Below are positions 1-7,897 of a stretch of 64,000 bases of DNA, in pieces. How positions within the stretch are numbered: the first letter of the stretch is position 1; every line of letters begins with the position of its first letter. The notes under the pieces are model-generated. The model was not told the origin of the DNA and made no database searches. It saw only the letters and a program-made list of their open reading frames with translations. The position numbers were made by a program, and so were the translations under genes. The DNA comes from HGM04593 sp045588345. GTDB lineage: Bacteria > Bacteroidota > Bacteroidia > Bacteroidales > Bacteroidaceae. Location of the stretch: contig JAZNDZ010000109.1 in the NCBI GenBank assembly GCA_045588345.1, positions 62,001 through 126,000 of the forward strand, written 5' to 3'.

Positions 1-356
1 TTCTCGCCGTATGCATCGACCTCATGCTTGCCGCAGCCTGTGAAACGGTCGGTTATTACCGGCTGTACAAAACCACCTACAACATTTGTAGCGGGGATTA
101 TGTTCTTGCCGTTCTTGAGTTCGCTGAAGCGGTAGGCAACCGTGTTGCTGTCACCGGCCTCACCTGTAACTGCGAGTTGAAAATTCACACGCTCGCCTTT
201 CCATGCTACGGCATTGTTTACCGCTGTTGTACGCACTGCATCGGCCGAGTTCATAGGATAACGGGTATCAATGTTTCCCCATTTGGCACTTACTTGCGCT
301 GCCGAAGGCAATACCATGGCAAACATGGCTGCCAAAAAAAGAATATTCTTTACCAT
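1..356 (-). CDS. Secreted DUF4091/GH123-like protein, N-terminal fragment
   Basis: This partial gene starts with ATG at 356 and runs off the left edge after 118 codons. It opens with a signal peptide (MVKNILFLAAMFAMVLPSAA), followed by WGNIDTRYP and, around residue 52, AWKGERVNFQLAV. It then has a beta-rich stretch with VQPVITDRF. This arrangement resembles the N-terminal beta-sandwich of DUF4091/GH123-type glycoside hydrolases, which begin with a 'WkGErv..Q' strand; that assignment is inference from a short fragment. It lies 17 bp after the calycin-like lipoprotein gene and should be co-transcribed with it and the TonB receptor. The catalytic part, if any, is outside the window, so no substrate can be proposed. 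Confidence 0.6.
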   Translation of the reverse strand, partial: MVKNILFLAAMFAMVLPSAAQVSAKWGNIDTRYPMNSADAVRTTAVNNAVAWKGERVNFQLAVTGEAGDSNTVAYRFSELKNGKNIIPATNVVGGFVQPVITDRFTGCGKHEVDAYGE

Positions 357-373
357 TATTGTTTTATTTACAA

Positions 374-1222
374 TCATTCAACAGTTACTTTACCATCAAA
401 TACAAATTCCTTGCCGGCGATATATGGGGCAAGGTCATCGGCCATTTTAGCAGAGAGAGAGAGTCTGTCACCAGATATCCTACCCCCAACCGATGCAAAT
501 GTGTATGCAGGAACAGGCTCAGTACCTGTGTTTATAAAAGGAACCACATTTTCCGCAACGAAAGATATCTCTACATATTCTTCACCAGCCTCAACTGTGT
601 ATGGAATATCAGCAAGTGTAATGTCAATTACTACAGGCATATTTTCGGCGAACTTCACATCATTCAGAATTATCTTGGACACACCGTCCTTCGACAACAC
701 ATCAACAACAGTCTCCATAGTAAAATCTCCGGCAGAAAGTATACCTTTAAAATGTTTGCCGCCAACAGGATTTATCCCAGGCTCAGGCTCCACGGTTGCA
801 TTGCTGAAACCGATTGTTCCCATAGGCATCACTGCTGAGAGTGTAAATACACCATCAATCAAGCATGCATCAACTGAAGACATCGTATATCGCTCCATTG
901 GCGCACCCATCACTGTCGGCACAATGCCTTTGCCGCTGATAATATATGCATCACCGTTCTTTTCGCAGTTCAGGGACGGGATTACAATGTCCATTGCAGG
1001 CATTGTGGGCGCAAAAGTAACGGCATGAAGAATTATCGAAGCTGAATCTCCCATAATATCAAGCGTACACTCTGCATCATCTGAAACCAGTGAGCCGTTC
1101 AACGACAAACCGCCATAAAAGAGTTCATTCTTTACTTCGGGCAAATCTGGGCCATTATCATCGCTGGAACAAGAAACCAGCATTGCCATAAGTACAAAAA
1201 CGGGTAGTAAAAACTTTTTCAT
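374..1222 (-). CDS. Lipoprotein with two calycin-like beta-barrel domains
   Basis: This 282-residue protein has a lipoprotein signal (MKKFLLPVFVLMAMLVSC, acylated Cys18) and an acidic SSDD linker, as in exported Bacteroidota surface lipoproteins. The mature part is a tandem of two related halves, residues ~36-150 and ~157-280. Each half opens with a Y/F-x-G-x-L strand, has a central 'V(T/K)FA..MP' segment, and ends with a 'L(S)LSA' type strand. This fits the calycin-like (lipocalin-related) beta-barrel domain common in gut Bacteroidales, which is thought to bind small hydrophobic ligands; no ligand is known here. It sits between a TonB-dependent receptor (10 bp upstream) and a secreted DUF4091-like protein. 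It could hand a ligand to the receptor, but that is inferred from position only. Confidence 0.7.
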   Translation of the reverse strand: MKKFLLPVFVLMAMLVSCSSDDNGPDLPEVKNELFYGGLSLNGSLVSDDAECTLDIMGDSASIILHAVTFAPTMPAMDIVIPSLNCEKNGDAYIISGKGIVPTVMGAPMERYTMSSVDACLIDGVFTLSAVMPMGTIGFSNATVEPEPGINPVGGKHFKGILSAGDFTMETVVDVLSKDGVSKIILNDVKFAENMPVVIDITLADIPYTVEAGEEYVEISFVAENVVPFINTGTEPVPAYTFASVGGRISGDRLSLSAKMADDLAPYIAGKEFVFDGKVTVE

Positions 1223-1232
1223 TTCTTATGTT

Positions 1233-3431
1233 TTAAAGATTAATATTCAATGATATTCCAAACTGCAAGGGCTTGCCCTGTGCAAAAAAGTCATTTCCTA
1301 TTGAACGGAAATAGAATGTATTATATTGCCTGTCAAGAAGATTCTTACCCCACAGCGAAGCCCCGAACACCCCCTTTTCCCAAGTCAGCGATGCCGACAG
1401 CAAACCATAATATCCTTGGGAGAGAGTATTTTCCTCGTTCCAGTATATGCGGCCTATGCCTGTCCAACCGACATTGAGCACAAGGAAGTTGGCAAAATCC
1501 TTTGAAACCGGCATACGGTACTCCACATTTGCCGACATTGTTTCACGCGGAGCATAGGGAAGCACTTTACCCGAATAGTCATTGCCGTCGCTCTCGTAAT
1601 GCTTGAACTCGGCATGCGTGTAACCATAGCCGGCATTTAAGGTAAAATCCCCAACGCGATATGCAATGCTTGCCTCGGCACCACAACTGAAGGACTCTGC
1701 GGCATTGGACATCATGCGGCCCGCTGCGCCCTCGGGGAAAACTGTAAGTTGCTGGTTATGGCAATCAATGTAAAAGATTGATGCTGAGATTTTAAGTGCA
1801 CCGCTGCTCAACGGTGATAAATGTGCGCCAAGTTCATAAGTCCAGTTCGTTTCAGGCTTATACACCGTAGACGAAGCATCAAAATCAACAGGGTTGCCAA
1901 TAAGTTCCTGCGCCATCTTATTCCTCAGAATGTCGGAGAACAGTTGGGTATTGAAACCACCGGCTTTGAACCCTTTGCGTGCCGAAACATAGGCCATACC
2001 CCAGTCATGGTTATATGATACCGAAAAACTTGGTAACAGTTCAAAGGCATCAATGCTGCTGCGGCCCGCAAACTCCACAGGAAGCAGAACATACTCAGTC
2101 TCTTTTTTTAATTTACGGTATACCGATGTGTGGCTGTCATAGTCCATTGCAGCCTTCTCGTAGTCCAGACGTAGCCCGGCCGAAGCCTCGAACCGCCCGA
2201 CCTTGTAACCAAGTTGCAAATATGCAGCAGCGCCATACGAGGGAATTGCAAAATCATCCTCTATTGTAAAACAGTCATCCTTAAATTCCAGTTCACTGCC
2301 ATAGACAGGAAGGTAATAGGATTCGTTGGCATTCTTTAGTATCAGATTGTCAATGCCATACTCTTTAAAGGTAACCGGAGCCGACATATCGTTATGCTTA
2401 TAAAAGCCGAACAGCCCTGCCTGCCAACTGAAACTCCCACTATCCTTTGAACGTGCAACAAACTCCTGTGTCAAAGAGTGTTCATTCTGATACTGCCCCA
2501 TAGAGAAGTAATTGAGCGGAGTAAAGTCGTTGTCTATGCGCATTCTGTCACTCAAGAACTGGTAACCGGTTGCCGAGGATAGTGTAAAATTATTGAAAAA
2601 ACGCTTCACGACCAAGCCGTCGCCCACAGTAAAACGGCGATAACTGCAAGGGTCATTATATGCAACCGGCGCAAGGAGAGCATCGGTGTACTTGCGGTAT
2701 GCCCAGCCGCCTTCATCGGTATAACCCACAGTCAGTGTATTGTCTATGCTCCAGGCATCCGACAACAGCCACTGCGCTCTAAGACGCATGGCGACATTAT
2801 CCCCGCCGTCACATTTTTCACCCAGTTCACGGTTCATGAAATAGCCGTCGCTATGACTGTAGAAAACACTTGCCGACCAACCAAAATCTTTAGACTGTGC
2901 AGCATAATGCGAAGCCTTCAAGCGGAGGCTGTTCTCGTTTCCATACTCAAGCGTGAGCCTTTTGCCCTGAAAATGCAATGGAGAGAGTGTATACACATTG
3001 ATTGCACCGCCCGATGTATTACGGCCAAAAAGTGCACTCTGGGCACCACGGACTATCTGCACTCTGTCAATATCGAACAGTTCAAAGTCATAAGCATTCT
3101 TGTTCATGACAGGCCTCTCGTCAATGTTCATGCCCACCACCGGCTGGTCAATGCGCGAGCCGAAACCGCGGACATATATCGAAGATGTCATGCGTGAACC
3201 GTAATCGGGTTGATAAAAATTAGGAGCTAATGCTGTCAGTTCCTTGACACTGCCGATATGCCTGTTCTCAAGTTCTGCGCGTCCTAATGTTGTAGAAGAG
3301 AACGTACCCTTCTCGTCACTGTCGGGCATCTTTATTGAGGCAACAATGCTCACCTCTTCAAGCACAACAGAATCGACCCTTTCGGGGCCAATTGCGGTAA
3401 GCAGTACAAATATCGCTAATATCGTGTTCAA
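1233..3431 (-). CDS. TonB-dependent outer-membrane receptor
   Basis: This 732-residue TonB-dependent receptor consists of a signal peptide, a plug domain (residues ~25-150) and a 22-strand-type beta-barrel. Plug hallmarks include YVRGFGSRIDQP, the 'QIVRGAQSALFGRNTSGGAI' segment and INV near residue 145. The C-terminus ends in the aromatic strand QFGISLNINL. It lacks the N-terminal carboxypeptidase-regulatory domain and partner SusD lipoprotein of SusC proteins, so it is a siderophore/cobalamin-type receptor rather than a glycan SusC. No ATG is in frame at the 5' end. The best start is TTG at 3431, which directly precedes NTILAIFVLLTA and lies about 30 nt from a TATCTTCG -7 element. It heads a three-gene operon with the calycin-like lipoprotein and the DUF4091-like protein. 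The ligand is unknown. Confidence 0.85.
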   Translation of the reverse strand: MNTILAIFVLLTAIGPERVDSVVLEEVSIVASIKMPDSDEKGTFSSTTLGRAELENRHIGSVKELTALAPNFYQPDYGSRMTSSIYVRGFGSRIDQPVVGMNIDERPVMNKNAYDFELFDIDRVQIVRGAQSALFGRNTSGGAINVYTLSPLHFQGKRLTLEYGNENSLRLKASHYAAQSKDFGWSASVFYSHSDGYFMNRELGEKCDGGDNVAMRLRAQWLLSDAWSIDNTLTVGYTDEGGWAYRKYTDALLAPVAYNDPCSYRRFTVGDGLVVKRFFNNFTLSSATGYQFLSDRMRIDNDFTPLNYFSMGQYQNEHSLTQEFVARSKDSGSFSWQAGLFGFYKHNDMSAPVTFKEYGIDNLILKNANESYYLPVYGSELEFKDDCFTIEDDFAIPSYGAAAYLQLGYKVGRFEASAGLRLDYEKAAMDYDSHTSVYRKLKKETEYVLLPVEFAGRSSIDAFELLPSFSVSYNHDWGMAYVSARKGFKAGGFNTQLFSDILRNKMAQELIGNPVDFDASSTVYKPETNWTYELGAHLSPLSSGALKISASIFYIDCHNQQLTVFPEGAAGRMMSNAAESFSCGAEASIAYRVGDFTLNAGYGYTHAEFKHYESDGNDYSGKVLPYAPRETMSANVEYRMPVSKDFANFLVLNVGWTGIGRIYWNEENTLSQGYYGLLSASLTWEKGVFGASLWGKNLLDRQYNTFYFRSIGNDFFAQGKPLQFGISLNINL

Positions 3432-3464
3432 TTTTCTATCGTATATCAGTAAGAAAAGAGAATG

Positions 3465-3472
3465 CGAAGATA
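3465..3472 (-). promoter_or_regulatory. Candidate -7 element for the TonB receptor operon
   Basis: Read on the minus strand this is TATCTTCG, a close match to the Bacteroidota -7 consensus. It lies directly after the T-tract of the upstream gene's terminator and about 34 nt before the TTG start. A TTG 17 bp further upstream (3490-3492) could serve as the -33 element. Confidence 0.5.
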
Positions 3473-3473
3473 A

Positions 3474-3506
3474 GAAAAAAACTGCTTTTCAACAAGAGAA
3501 AAGCAG
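3474..3506 (-). terminator. Intrinsic terminator of the esterase gene
   Basis: On the minus strand the stem CTGCTTTT/AAAAGCAG (3482-3489 with 3499-3506, 9-nt loop) is followed by seven T residues. It lies about 43 bp past the stop codon of the 204-residue hydrolase gene. Confidence 0.75.
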
Positions 3507-3548
3507 CCTATTAACTTCGTTAAACCAAATGGAACAAACTTTGCAGAA

Positions 3549-4163
3549 TCAATAATATTTATGTTCTGCCTCATCGCCGACCAGTTCATGGATAAGCGGA
3601 ATAAGCACTCCTTTTACGACGGTATCATTCAGGCGATGCTCGCCCGCAAACCAACGGCAACGTTCTTCACCGTATAATTGCACCATCAATGGCTGGAAAT
3701 GGACTACCGGGTCCTTATCACCAAAAAGCCCGAATACAAGCAACTTTTCATCTTCGTTTATTCCGCTGAACTGTTCCTTTTCCATGAGTTTAAAACGCTC
3801 AACCACAGCCTTATCAATGCGGAACTCGGTAGCACCGTCCTTACGTTTGGACATATATTTGTTACGCCCCATTTTACCGAACAGCAACGAGCGCGACATT
3901 TCAAACGACGGGTTGACCACTATGCGCGGCACGCCCCACAACTGCTGAGTGTACATGCCACCCATTGACGTGCCCACAACTATATCGGGCTGTTCTTCCT
4001 TTATCAGGCTGCGCAGCAGTTCCAGTGCCTCAAAAGGATCCACAGGGAGGTCGGGAGCAACCACTTGCCAATTCTGCAGGTGACGGCGCAAAGCCATTAC
4101 AGTACCCGAACTGCCCGATGAAGCAAAGCCATGCACATATATGAGTTTTCTTTTCCTTTCCAT
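3549..4163 (-). CDS. YqiA/YcfP-type alpha/beta-hydrolase (predicted esterase)
   Basis: This 204-residue single-domain cytosolic hydrolase has no signal peptide. It begins with the strand-loop LIYVHGFASSGSSGT (oxyanion HG at 11-12). The nucleophile elbow is GTSMGG with Ser66, an acid residue falls in the FGDKDP segment near residue 150, and the catalytic His is in GEHRLND near residue 176. Length and motif order match the YqiA/YcfP (UPF0227) esterase family, small serine hydrolases of unknown physiological substrate. The gene is monocistronic: a TACCTTCG -7 element precedes it (4184-4191) and an intrinsic terminator follows. The ATG at 4163 is the only sensible start. Confidence 0.82.
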   Translation of the reverse strand: MERKRKLIYVHGFASSGSSGTVMALRRHLQNWQVVAPDLPVDPFEALELLRSLIKEEQPDIVVGTSMGGMYTQQLWGVPRIVVNPSFEMSRSLLFGKMGRNKYMSKRKDGATEFRIDKAVVERFKLMEKEQFSGINEDEKLLVFGLFGDKDPVVHFQPLMVQLYGEERCRWFAGEHRLNDTVVKGVLIPLIHELVGDEAEHKYY

Positions 4164-4183
4164 GCATACAGATTAAGGTAACG

Positions 4184-4191
4184 CGAAGGTA
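4184..4191 (-). promoter_or_regulatory. Candidate -7 element for the esterase gene
   Basis: The minus strand reads TACCTTCG about 20 nt before the ATG at 4163, matching the Bacteroidota TAnnTTTG-type -7 element with one change. I see no clear -33 element. Confidence 0.4.
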
Positions 4192-4296
4192 CGCTTTTTA
4201 TCCGTAAACTATGCATGATTGTTGTGGAAATATTAAAACCGATATAGCCTCGTCTTGCTCTTTGCCGCACGAAACTCTCCGAAACAAAATATTTTG

Positions 4297-5004
4297 CTAT
4301 TCAAAATAGAATGAGAGAATTATCATCTTGCTGGTTACGCCATCTACCGATTGGGTAAATTTCATGTAGTTGGCATCAAGCAAGTCGCCACGTTTCTTCT
4401 CAAGTACATCAAGAAGGCTGAACGCGAATTTTACCTCAGGAATCAATTTGAAGAAGGGGAGATAGAAGTCGCAACCGGCCCCGACCTCAACCATGAAATC
4501 AAACTTCTTGAACAACAGTTGTTTCTGCTTTTTTACTGTAAGATTAAGCATGGGGCTTATGCCAGCCGTGATATAAGGACGATAGTTGTTAAAGCGCTCT
4601 GCCGCGAATTTGACATGAAGGGGCAAAGAAAGATATGTTGTCTTCACTGATTGACGCGACACCTCGCCACCGTTCTGCTCACGGAAAACTATGCTGTTCT
4701 GTCCAAAATGGAGCGTTGGAATTGCACGCAGTGAGAAATGATTGCCAAGTCTTAAATCGGCAAGCACACCTACGCTGAAACCGGGATTGTATTGGGCAAT
4801 GTCGGCAAACCACATTTCACCGTTTTCCGTTACAAAGCCATTGTTGACAAACTCCATATCCTGAACATGTGCACCCACAAAAAAACCGTAATGCAAACGC
4901 CTGTAGTCGATATACGGCTTGTTCTGCAATTTACGTTCCTGTGCCAAAGAGCAGAATGGCATGAACAACAAGACAGACAATATGTACAGCAGTGTTTTCT
5001 TCAT
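4297..5004 (-). CDS. porT: PorT-like outer-membrane protein (type IX secretion)
   Basis: This 235-residue outer-membrane beta-barrel protein carries a signal peptide (MKKTLLYILSVLLFMPFCSLA). The mature N-terminus ERKLQNKPYIDYRRLHYGFF is characteristic of PorT/SprT, an integral outer-membrane protein needed for type IX secretion and gliding. Family hallmarks include YRPYITAGISP and a final aromatic strand IILSFYFE. An in-frame extension to 5100 is possible, but its first 32 residues form no sensible signal, so the MKKT start is chosen. It stands alone and faces away from the ferredoxin gene. The PorX and PorW genes lie 20 kb away, which is normal because T9SS genes are scattered. Confidence 0.8.
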   Translation of the reverse strand: MKKTLLYILSVLLFMPFCSLAQERKLQNKPYIDYRRLHYGFFVGAHVQDMEFVNNGFVTENGEMWFADIAQYNPGFSVGVLADLRLGNHFSLRAIPTLHFGQNSIVFREQNGGEVSRQSVKTTYLSLPLHVKFAAERFNNYRPYITAGISPMLNLTVKKQKQLLFKKFDFMVEVGAGCDFYLPFFKLIPEVKFAFSLLDVLEKKRGDLLDANYMKFTQSVDGVTSKMIILSFYFE

Positions 5005-5160
5005 TGAATGTATAACGCAATATTTTGCAGCATATTGCAAAGAGGTAAAGAAAAATATCATAGGAAAGCACCTAACGCCTGTGATGGCGAAGATTATCAA
5101 AGCAATTGCAAAATAATGTTAAAAGAAATAAATAGAGAACAGCATATACGCAAAAAGCAC

Positions 5161-5168
5161 TATCTTCG
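5161..5168 (+). promoter_or_regulatory. Candidate -7 element for the ferredoxin gene
   Basis: TATCTTCG lies 33 nt before the ferredoxin ATG in a 197-bp AT-rich divergent spacer shared with porT. No clear -33 element is seen. Confidence 0.45.
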
Positions 5169-5201
5169 CCAACGGATAATACAAATTTAAATTCTACAAC
5201 T

Positions 5202-5369
5202 ATGGCTTACGTAATTTCAGATGACTGCGTTGCTTGCGGTACATGTATCGACGAGTGTCCACAGGGTGCAATTTCAGAAGGCGAGAAGTATTCAATCGAC
5301 CCAGAGCTCTGCATTGATTGCGGTACTTGTGCAAGTGTTTGTCCTTCAGAAGCTATCCACGAGGGATAA
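5202..5369 (+). CDS. 2[4Fe-4S] ferredoxin
   Basis: This 55-residue clostridial-type ferredoxin has two complete cluster motifs, CVACGTCIDECP and CIDCGTCASVCP, each CxxCxxCxxxCP. They are arranged with the pseudo-twofold symmetry of the family and start with MAYVISDDC. It is a soluble low-potential electron carrier for enzymes such as pyruvate:ferredoxin oxidoreductase, hydrogenase or Rnf; the partner is not encoded nearby. The gene has its own promoter-like TATCTTCG and an intrinsic terminator 25 bp downstream, so it is monocistronic and probably strongly expressed. Confidence 0.95.
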   Translation: MAYVISDDCVACGTCIDECPQGAISEGEKYSIDPELCIDCGTCASVCPSEAIHEG

Positions 5370-5393
5370 TATAAAGCAACAGACAAGCATTAG

Positions 5394-5432
5394 AAAGGGG
5401 AGCACTTTATTTAAAAGGCGCTCCTTTTTTTA
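5394..5432 (+). terminator. Intrinsic terminator of the ferredoxin gene
   Basis: A GGAGC/GCTCC stem around an AT-rich loop is followed by a run of seven T residues, 25 bp after the ferredoxin stop codon. Confidence 0.75.
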
Positions 5433-5449
5433 ACCATAGCATAACGGAT

Positions 5450-5542
5450 ATGAAGAACATTGTACACATAATCGTAAAGAGCACAATAATAATTGCCGTA
5501 GCAGTCGTATGTTACTTCCTTTATACCAGATTCATGGTGTAA
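5450..5542 (+). CDS. Possible 30-residue single-span membrane peptide
   Basis: A small reading frame encodes 30 residues with a basic N-terminus (MKNIVHIIVK), one hydrophobic segment (STIIIAVAVVCYFLY) and a short tail TRFMV. This is a classic small transmembrane peptide. It lies between the ferredoxin terminator and the 56-bp palindrome at 5555-5610, so it has a terminator 12 bp after its stop codon. I do not recognise the sequence and see no promoter of its own, since it starts just after the ferredoxin T-tract. It could be expressed by read-through or be a chance reading frame. Confidence 0.35.
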   Translation: MKNIVHIIVKSTIIIAVAVVCYFLYTRFMV

Positions 5543-5554
5543 CCATAACATTAG

Positions 5555-5610
5555 ACTATGATTATACATCAAAAGGCTGCAATTGCAGCCTTTTGATGTA
5601 TAATCATAGT
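5555..5610. terminator. 56-bp perfect palindrome, bidirectional terminator
   Basis: Two perfectly complementary 28-bp arms meet with no spacer (centre between 5582 and 5583). The GC-rich heart GGCTGCAATTGCAGCC is flanked by AAAA on one side and TTTT on the other, so either strand gives a hairpin followed by a U-tract. It sits 7 bp past the stop of the minus-strand TlpA gene and 12 bp past the small plus-strand reading frame. Confidence 0.75.
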
Positions 5611-5617
5611 TCAAATA

Positions 5618-6688
5618 TCACTTCATCTTTTCCTCCACCAACGCCTTCATGGCTGCACCGCGCAAATCGCGCTGCACAATAGTACCGTCTGGAGCAAAGA
5701 GTATAATCTGAGGAATACCCTTTATACCGTACATGTCAGTGGCATTATCCTTATTGTCACGCGGTATATAAATCTGCGGATAAGTAATGCCCTCTGCCGT
5801 GAGAGCCGCCTTAAACTTATCCTCCTCGTCCCATACATTCACGCCAAGAACTGTGAATTTGTCACCGCCGAACTTGTTCTGCAACTCTATGAGATTAGGA
5901 ATTTCGCCCTTGCATGGACCGCACCACGAAGCCCAAAAATCAACAAGCACATACTTGCCCTTGCCTACATAATCGGAGAGTCTTGACACACCGCCATCAA
6001 CTGTAAAGCCACTGAAATCCACAAACATCTTGCCGGCCTGTGTTGCAGCAGCCTTTCGATAACTTTCACGTTCTGCACGCAATGAAGCGATTTTTTCGGA
6101 ATACTTTACCTCGGCCATAATTGCCTCAAGCGATTCCAACGATGGAAAGAATTGAGAAGCAACCATACCAAGTATGTATGCACCGAACATGTTGTCCTTG
6201 TTCTCGTCTATCGCCTTGCGGTAAAGCCCATATATTGCCTCAATTTCAGGCTCGGCAATGGCAGTAATCTCTTCACGTGTCTTGCCTTCGGCCTGCAACT
6301 GTTGAATTTTGGCATTAAGGGCATTGCCCTTTTCGGCAACCTCTTTCTCCAAAGCCGCGAGTTTGTCGTTGAGACCACCGGCCACAGCAATAGGCTTCTG
6401 TGTAAAGTCTACAGTAGCATTTACGCCCGGCTCAACAATGACATAGGCCCTGTTTTTCCTGTTCTTATTTATATTGACCTCAAAAAGAGTTTGGTCGGCA
6501 ACAGTACCCTCAAACTGGAAAACGCCGTCTGCTATAACCTTATTATCAACGAAATCCATAGTCTCCTGATTCACAAGATATACCGACTTGCCCTCAGATT
6601 TGGCATCGGCAGTTCCTTTGATTGTAAAGTTCTGGGCAGCAGCAGTCAACGCCAATGCCGACAGAACAAAGATTGACAAAATTCTCAT
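5618..6688 (-). CDS. TlpA-like thioredoxin with DUF4369-type N-terminal domain
   Basis: This 356-residue exported protein has a signal peptide ending AAAQ. Residues ~20-110 form a beta-rich DUF4369-type domain, ~110-215 a helical linker, and ~222-356 a TlpA/ResA-like thioredoxin fold. The active site WASWCGPC has Cys256 and Cys259; the cis-proline is in GIPQ (Pro326). Such proteins are periplasmic or envelope thiol reductants or isomerases that may act in cytochrome c maturation, but the substrate is unknown. The neighbouring upstream gene is a paralogue of the same architecture, showing a local duplication. A separate TATATTTG -7 element in the 81-bp gap suggests some independent transcription. 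It ends at the 56-bp palindrome. Confidence 0.85.
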   Translation of the reverse strand: MRILSIFVLSALALTAAAQNFTIKGTADAKSEGKSVYLVNQETMDFVDNKVIADGVFQFEGTVADQTLFEVNINKNRKNRAYVIVEPGVNATVDFTQKPIAVAGGLNDKLAALEKEVAEKGNALNAKIQQLQAEGKTREEITAIAEPEIEAIYGLYRKAIDENKDNMFGAYILGMVASQFFPSLESLEAIMAEVKYSEKIASLRAERESYRKAAATQAGKMFVDFSGFTVDGGVSRLSDYVGKGKYVLVDFWASWCGPCKGEIPNLIELQNKFGGDKFTVLGVNVWDEEDKFKAALTAEGITYPQIYIPRDNKDNATDMYGIKGIPQIILFAPDGTIVQRDLRGAAMKALVEEKMK

Positions 6689-6728
6689 AATTATATTGTT
6701 TCTGTGTTATTATTTCAAGAATACCGTG

Positions 6729-6736
6729 CAAATATA
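6729..6736 (-). promoter_or_regulatory. Candidate -7 element for the downstream TlpA gene
   Basis: The minus strand reads TATATTTG about 41 nt before the ATG at 6688, in the gap between the two TlpA paralogues. It is an exact match to TAnnTTTG, but no good -33 element is seen. Confidence 0.5.
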
Positions 6737-6769
6737 CAACATTTTGTCGAACATACACACCCTTTTACA

Positions 6770-7858
6770 TTATTTAAGAAGTCCAGAGATTTTCTCATCA
6801 AGTTCAGCACCATGCAGGCCACGTTCAATAATTGTTCCGTCCGGAGCAAAAAGTATGATATGCGGAATTGTCTCTACATTATACAATAGCACAGCATTAT
6901 TCTCATCCTTGCTGTTGCGCGGAATAAAAATCTGCGGATATGGAATTCCGAGTTCGGGAACAGCAGCCTTGAAACTATCTTCTTTATCACCGATATTCAC
7001 ACCGATGACCACAAACTTGTCACCCGAAAATTTGTTATAAGCATCTATTACCTTAGGCATCTCATTTTTGCACGGGCCACACCACGATGCCCAGAAATCA
7101 ACGAGTACATACTTGCCTTTGCCCACATAATCGGACAGTTTCACAGCCTTGCCGTCAAGTGCGAAACCGCCGAAATCGATAAACATGTTGCCAGCCTTTG
7201 TCATCCCGCCATAGTAAAGCGCAGTACGAATCTTCTCCAGCGAGCGGAACTCGCCCGAGAACTTTACCTTTGACATTATGGCATCGAGTTCTTCGGCCGA
7301 AGCGTAGAACTGTCGCGCAACAAGATTGAGCACATAAGCACCCAACATATTATCCTTGTTATCATTAATTGCGTTACGGTAGACATCATAAAGTGCTTCG
7401 GTTTCAGCCTTTGTAGCGGCAAGAATCTCTTCTTCGCTCTTGCCCTCATCGTGAAGTTCCTTGGCAAGGTTTCCCAACGCTGTACTGCGTTCCTTTACTG
7501 CCGCAAACATAGCGGCAAGCCTGTCATTCATTCCGCCGTTGTCCATTATATTGGCTGGACGTTCTATCATGTCAACCACAATATTGCTGCCCTTCTCTAC
7601 AAGCACTGTTGCTACCTGACCTTTGGCACGGTTTACAACAACATCAATCACCGCCTGACAGCAGATATCACCATTATAGACGAAACCGTTGTCAACAATC
7701 TCGCATGCAGCAATGGTGTCACCGGCATTCTTGTTGATGATGTACGCAGTATTGCCGTTGAATTCCGGTTTCACCAAGCAAGCTATTTTATACCCCTGAG
7801 CCGTTGCAACCATTGCTGCAACTGAAAGGATGAATGTAAATAGAGTTCTCGTTTTCAT
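6770..7858 (-). CDS. TlpA-like thioredoxin, paralogue of the neighbouring gene
   Basis: This 362-residue exported protein has the same three-part layout as its neighbour at 5618-6688: signal peptide (ends TAQ), DUF4369-type domain, helical linker, and thioredoxin domain with WASWCGPC (Cys260/Cys263) and TIPH cis-proline. The linker and the 'SDYVGKGKYVLVDFWASWCGPCK' region are nearly identical between the two. The N-terminal domains have diverged, and this one gained a CC pair near residue 66. This is consistent with duplication followed by change of partner specificity. It starts 39 bp after the metallophosphatase gene and probably belongs to that transcript. Confidence 0.85.
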   Translation of the reverse strand: MKTRTLFTFILSVAAMVATAQGYKIACLVKPEFNGNTAYIINKNAGDTIAACEIVDNGFVYNGDICCQAVIDVVVNRAKGQVATVLVEKGSNIVVDMIERPANIMDNGGMNDRLAAMFAAVKERSTALGNLAKELHDEGKSEEEILAATKAETEALYDVYRNAINDNKDNMLGAYVLNLVARQFYASAEELDAIMSKVKFSGEFRSLEKIRTALYYGGMTKAGNMFIDFGGFALDGKAVKLSDYVGKGKYVLVDFWASWCGPCKNEMPKVIDAYNKFSGDKFVVIGVNIGDKEDSFKAAVPELGIPYPQIFIPRNSKDENNAVLLYNVETIPHIILFAPDGTIIERGLHGAELDEKISGLLK

Positions 7859-7897
7859 ATTGTTCGGATATTTTTTGTTTATATAGTTAATCGGTTG

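Noticed and set aside
5411..5614. 67-codon minus-strand frame through the palindrome
   Set aside because: Its N-terminal part is made by the 56-bp palindrome itself and the rest is low-quality sequence crossing a terminator; no motif is present.
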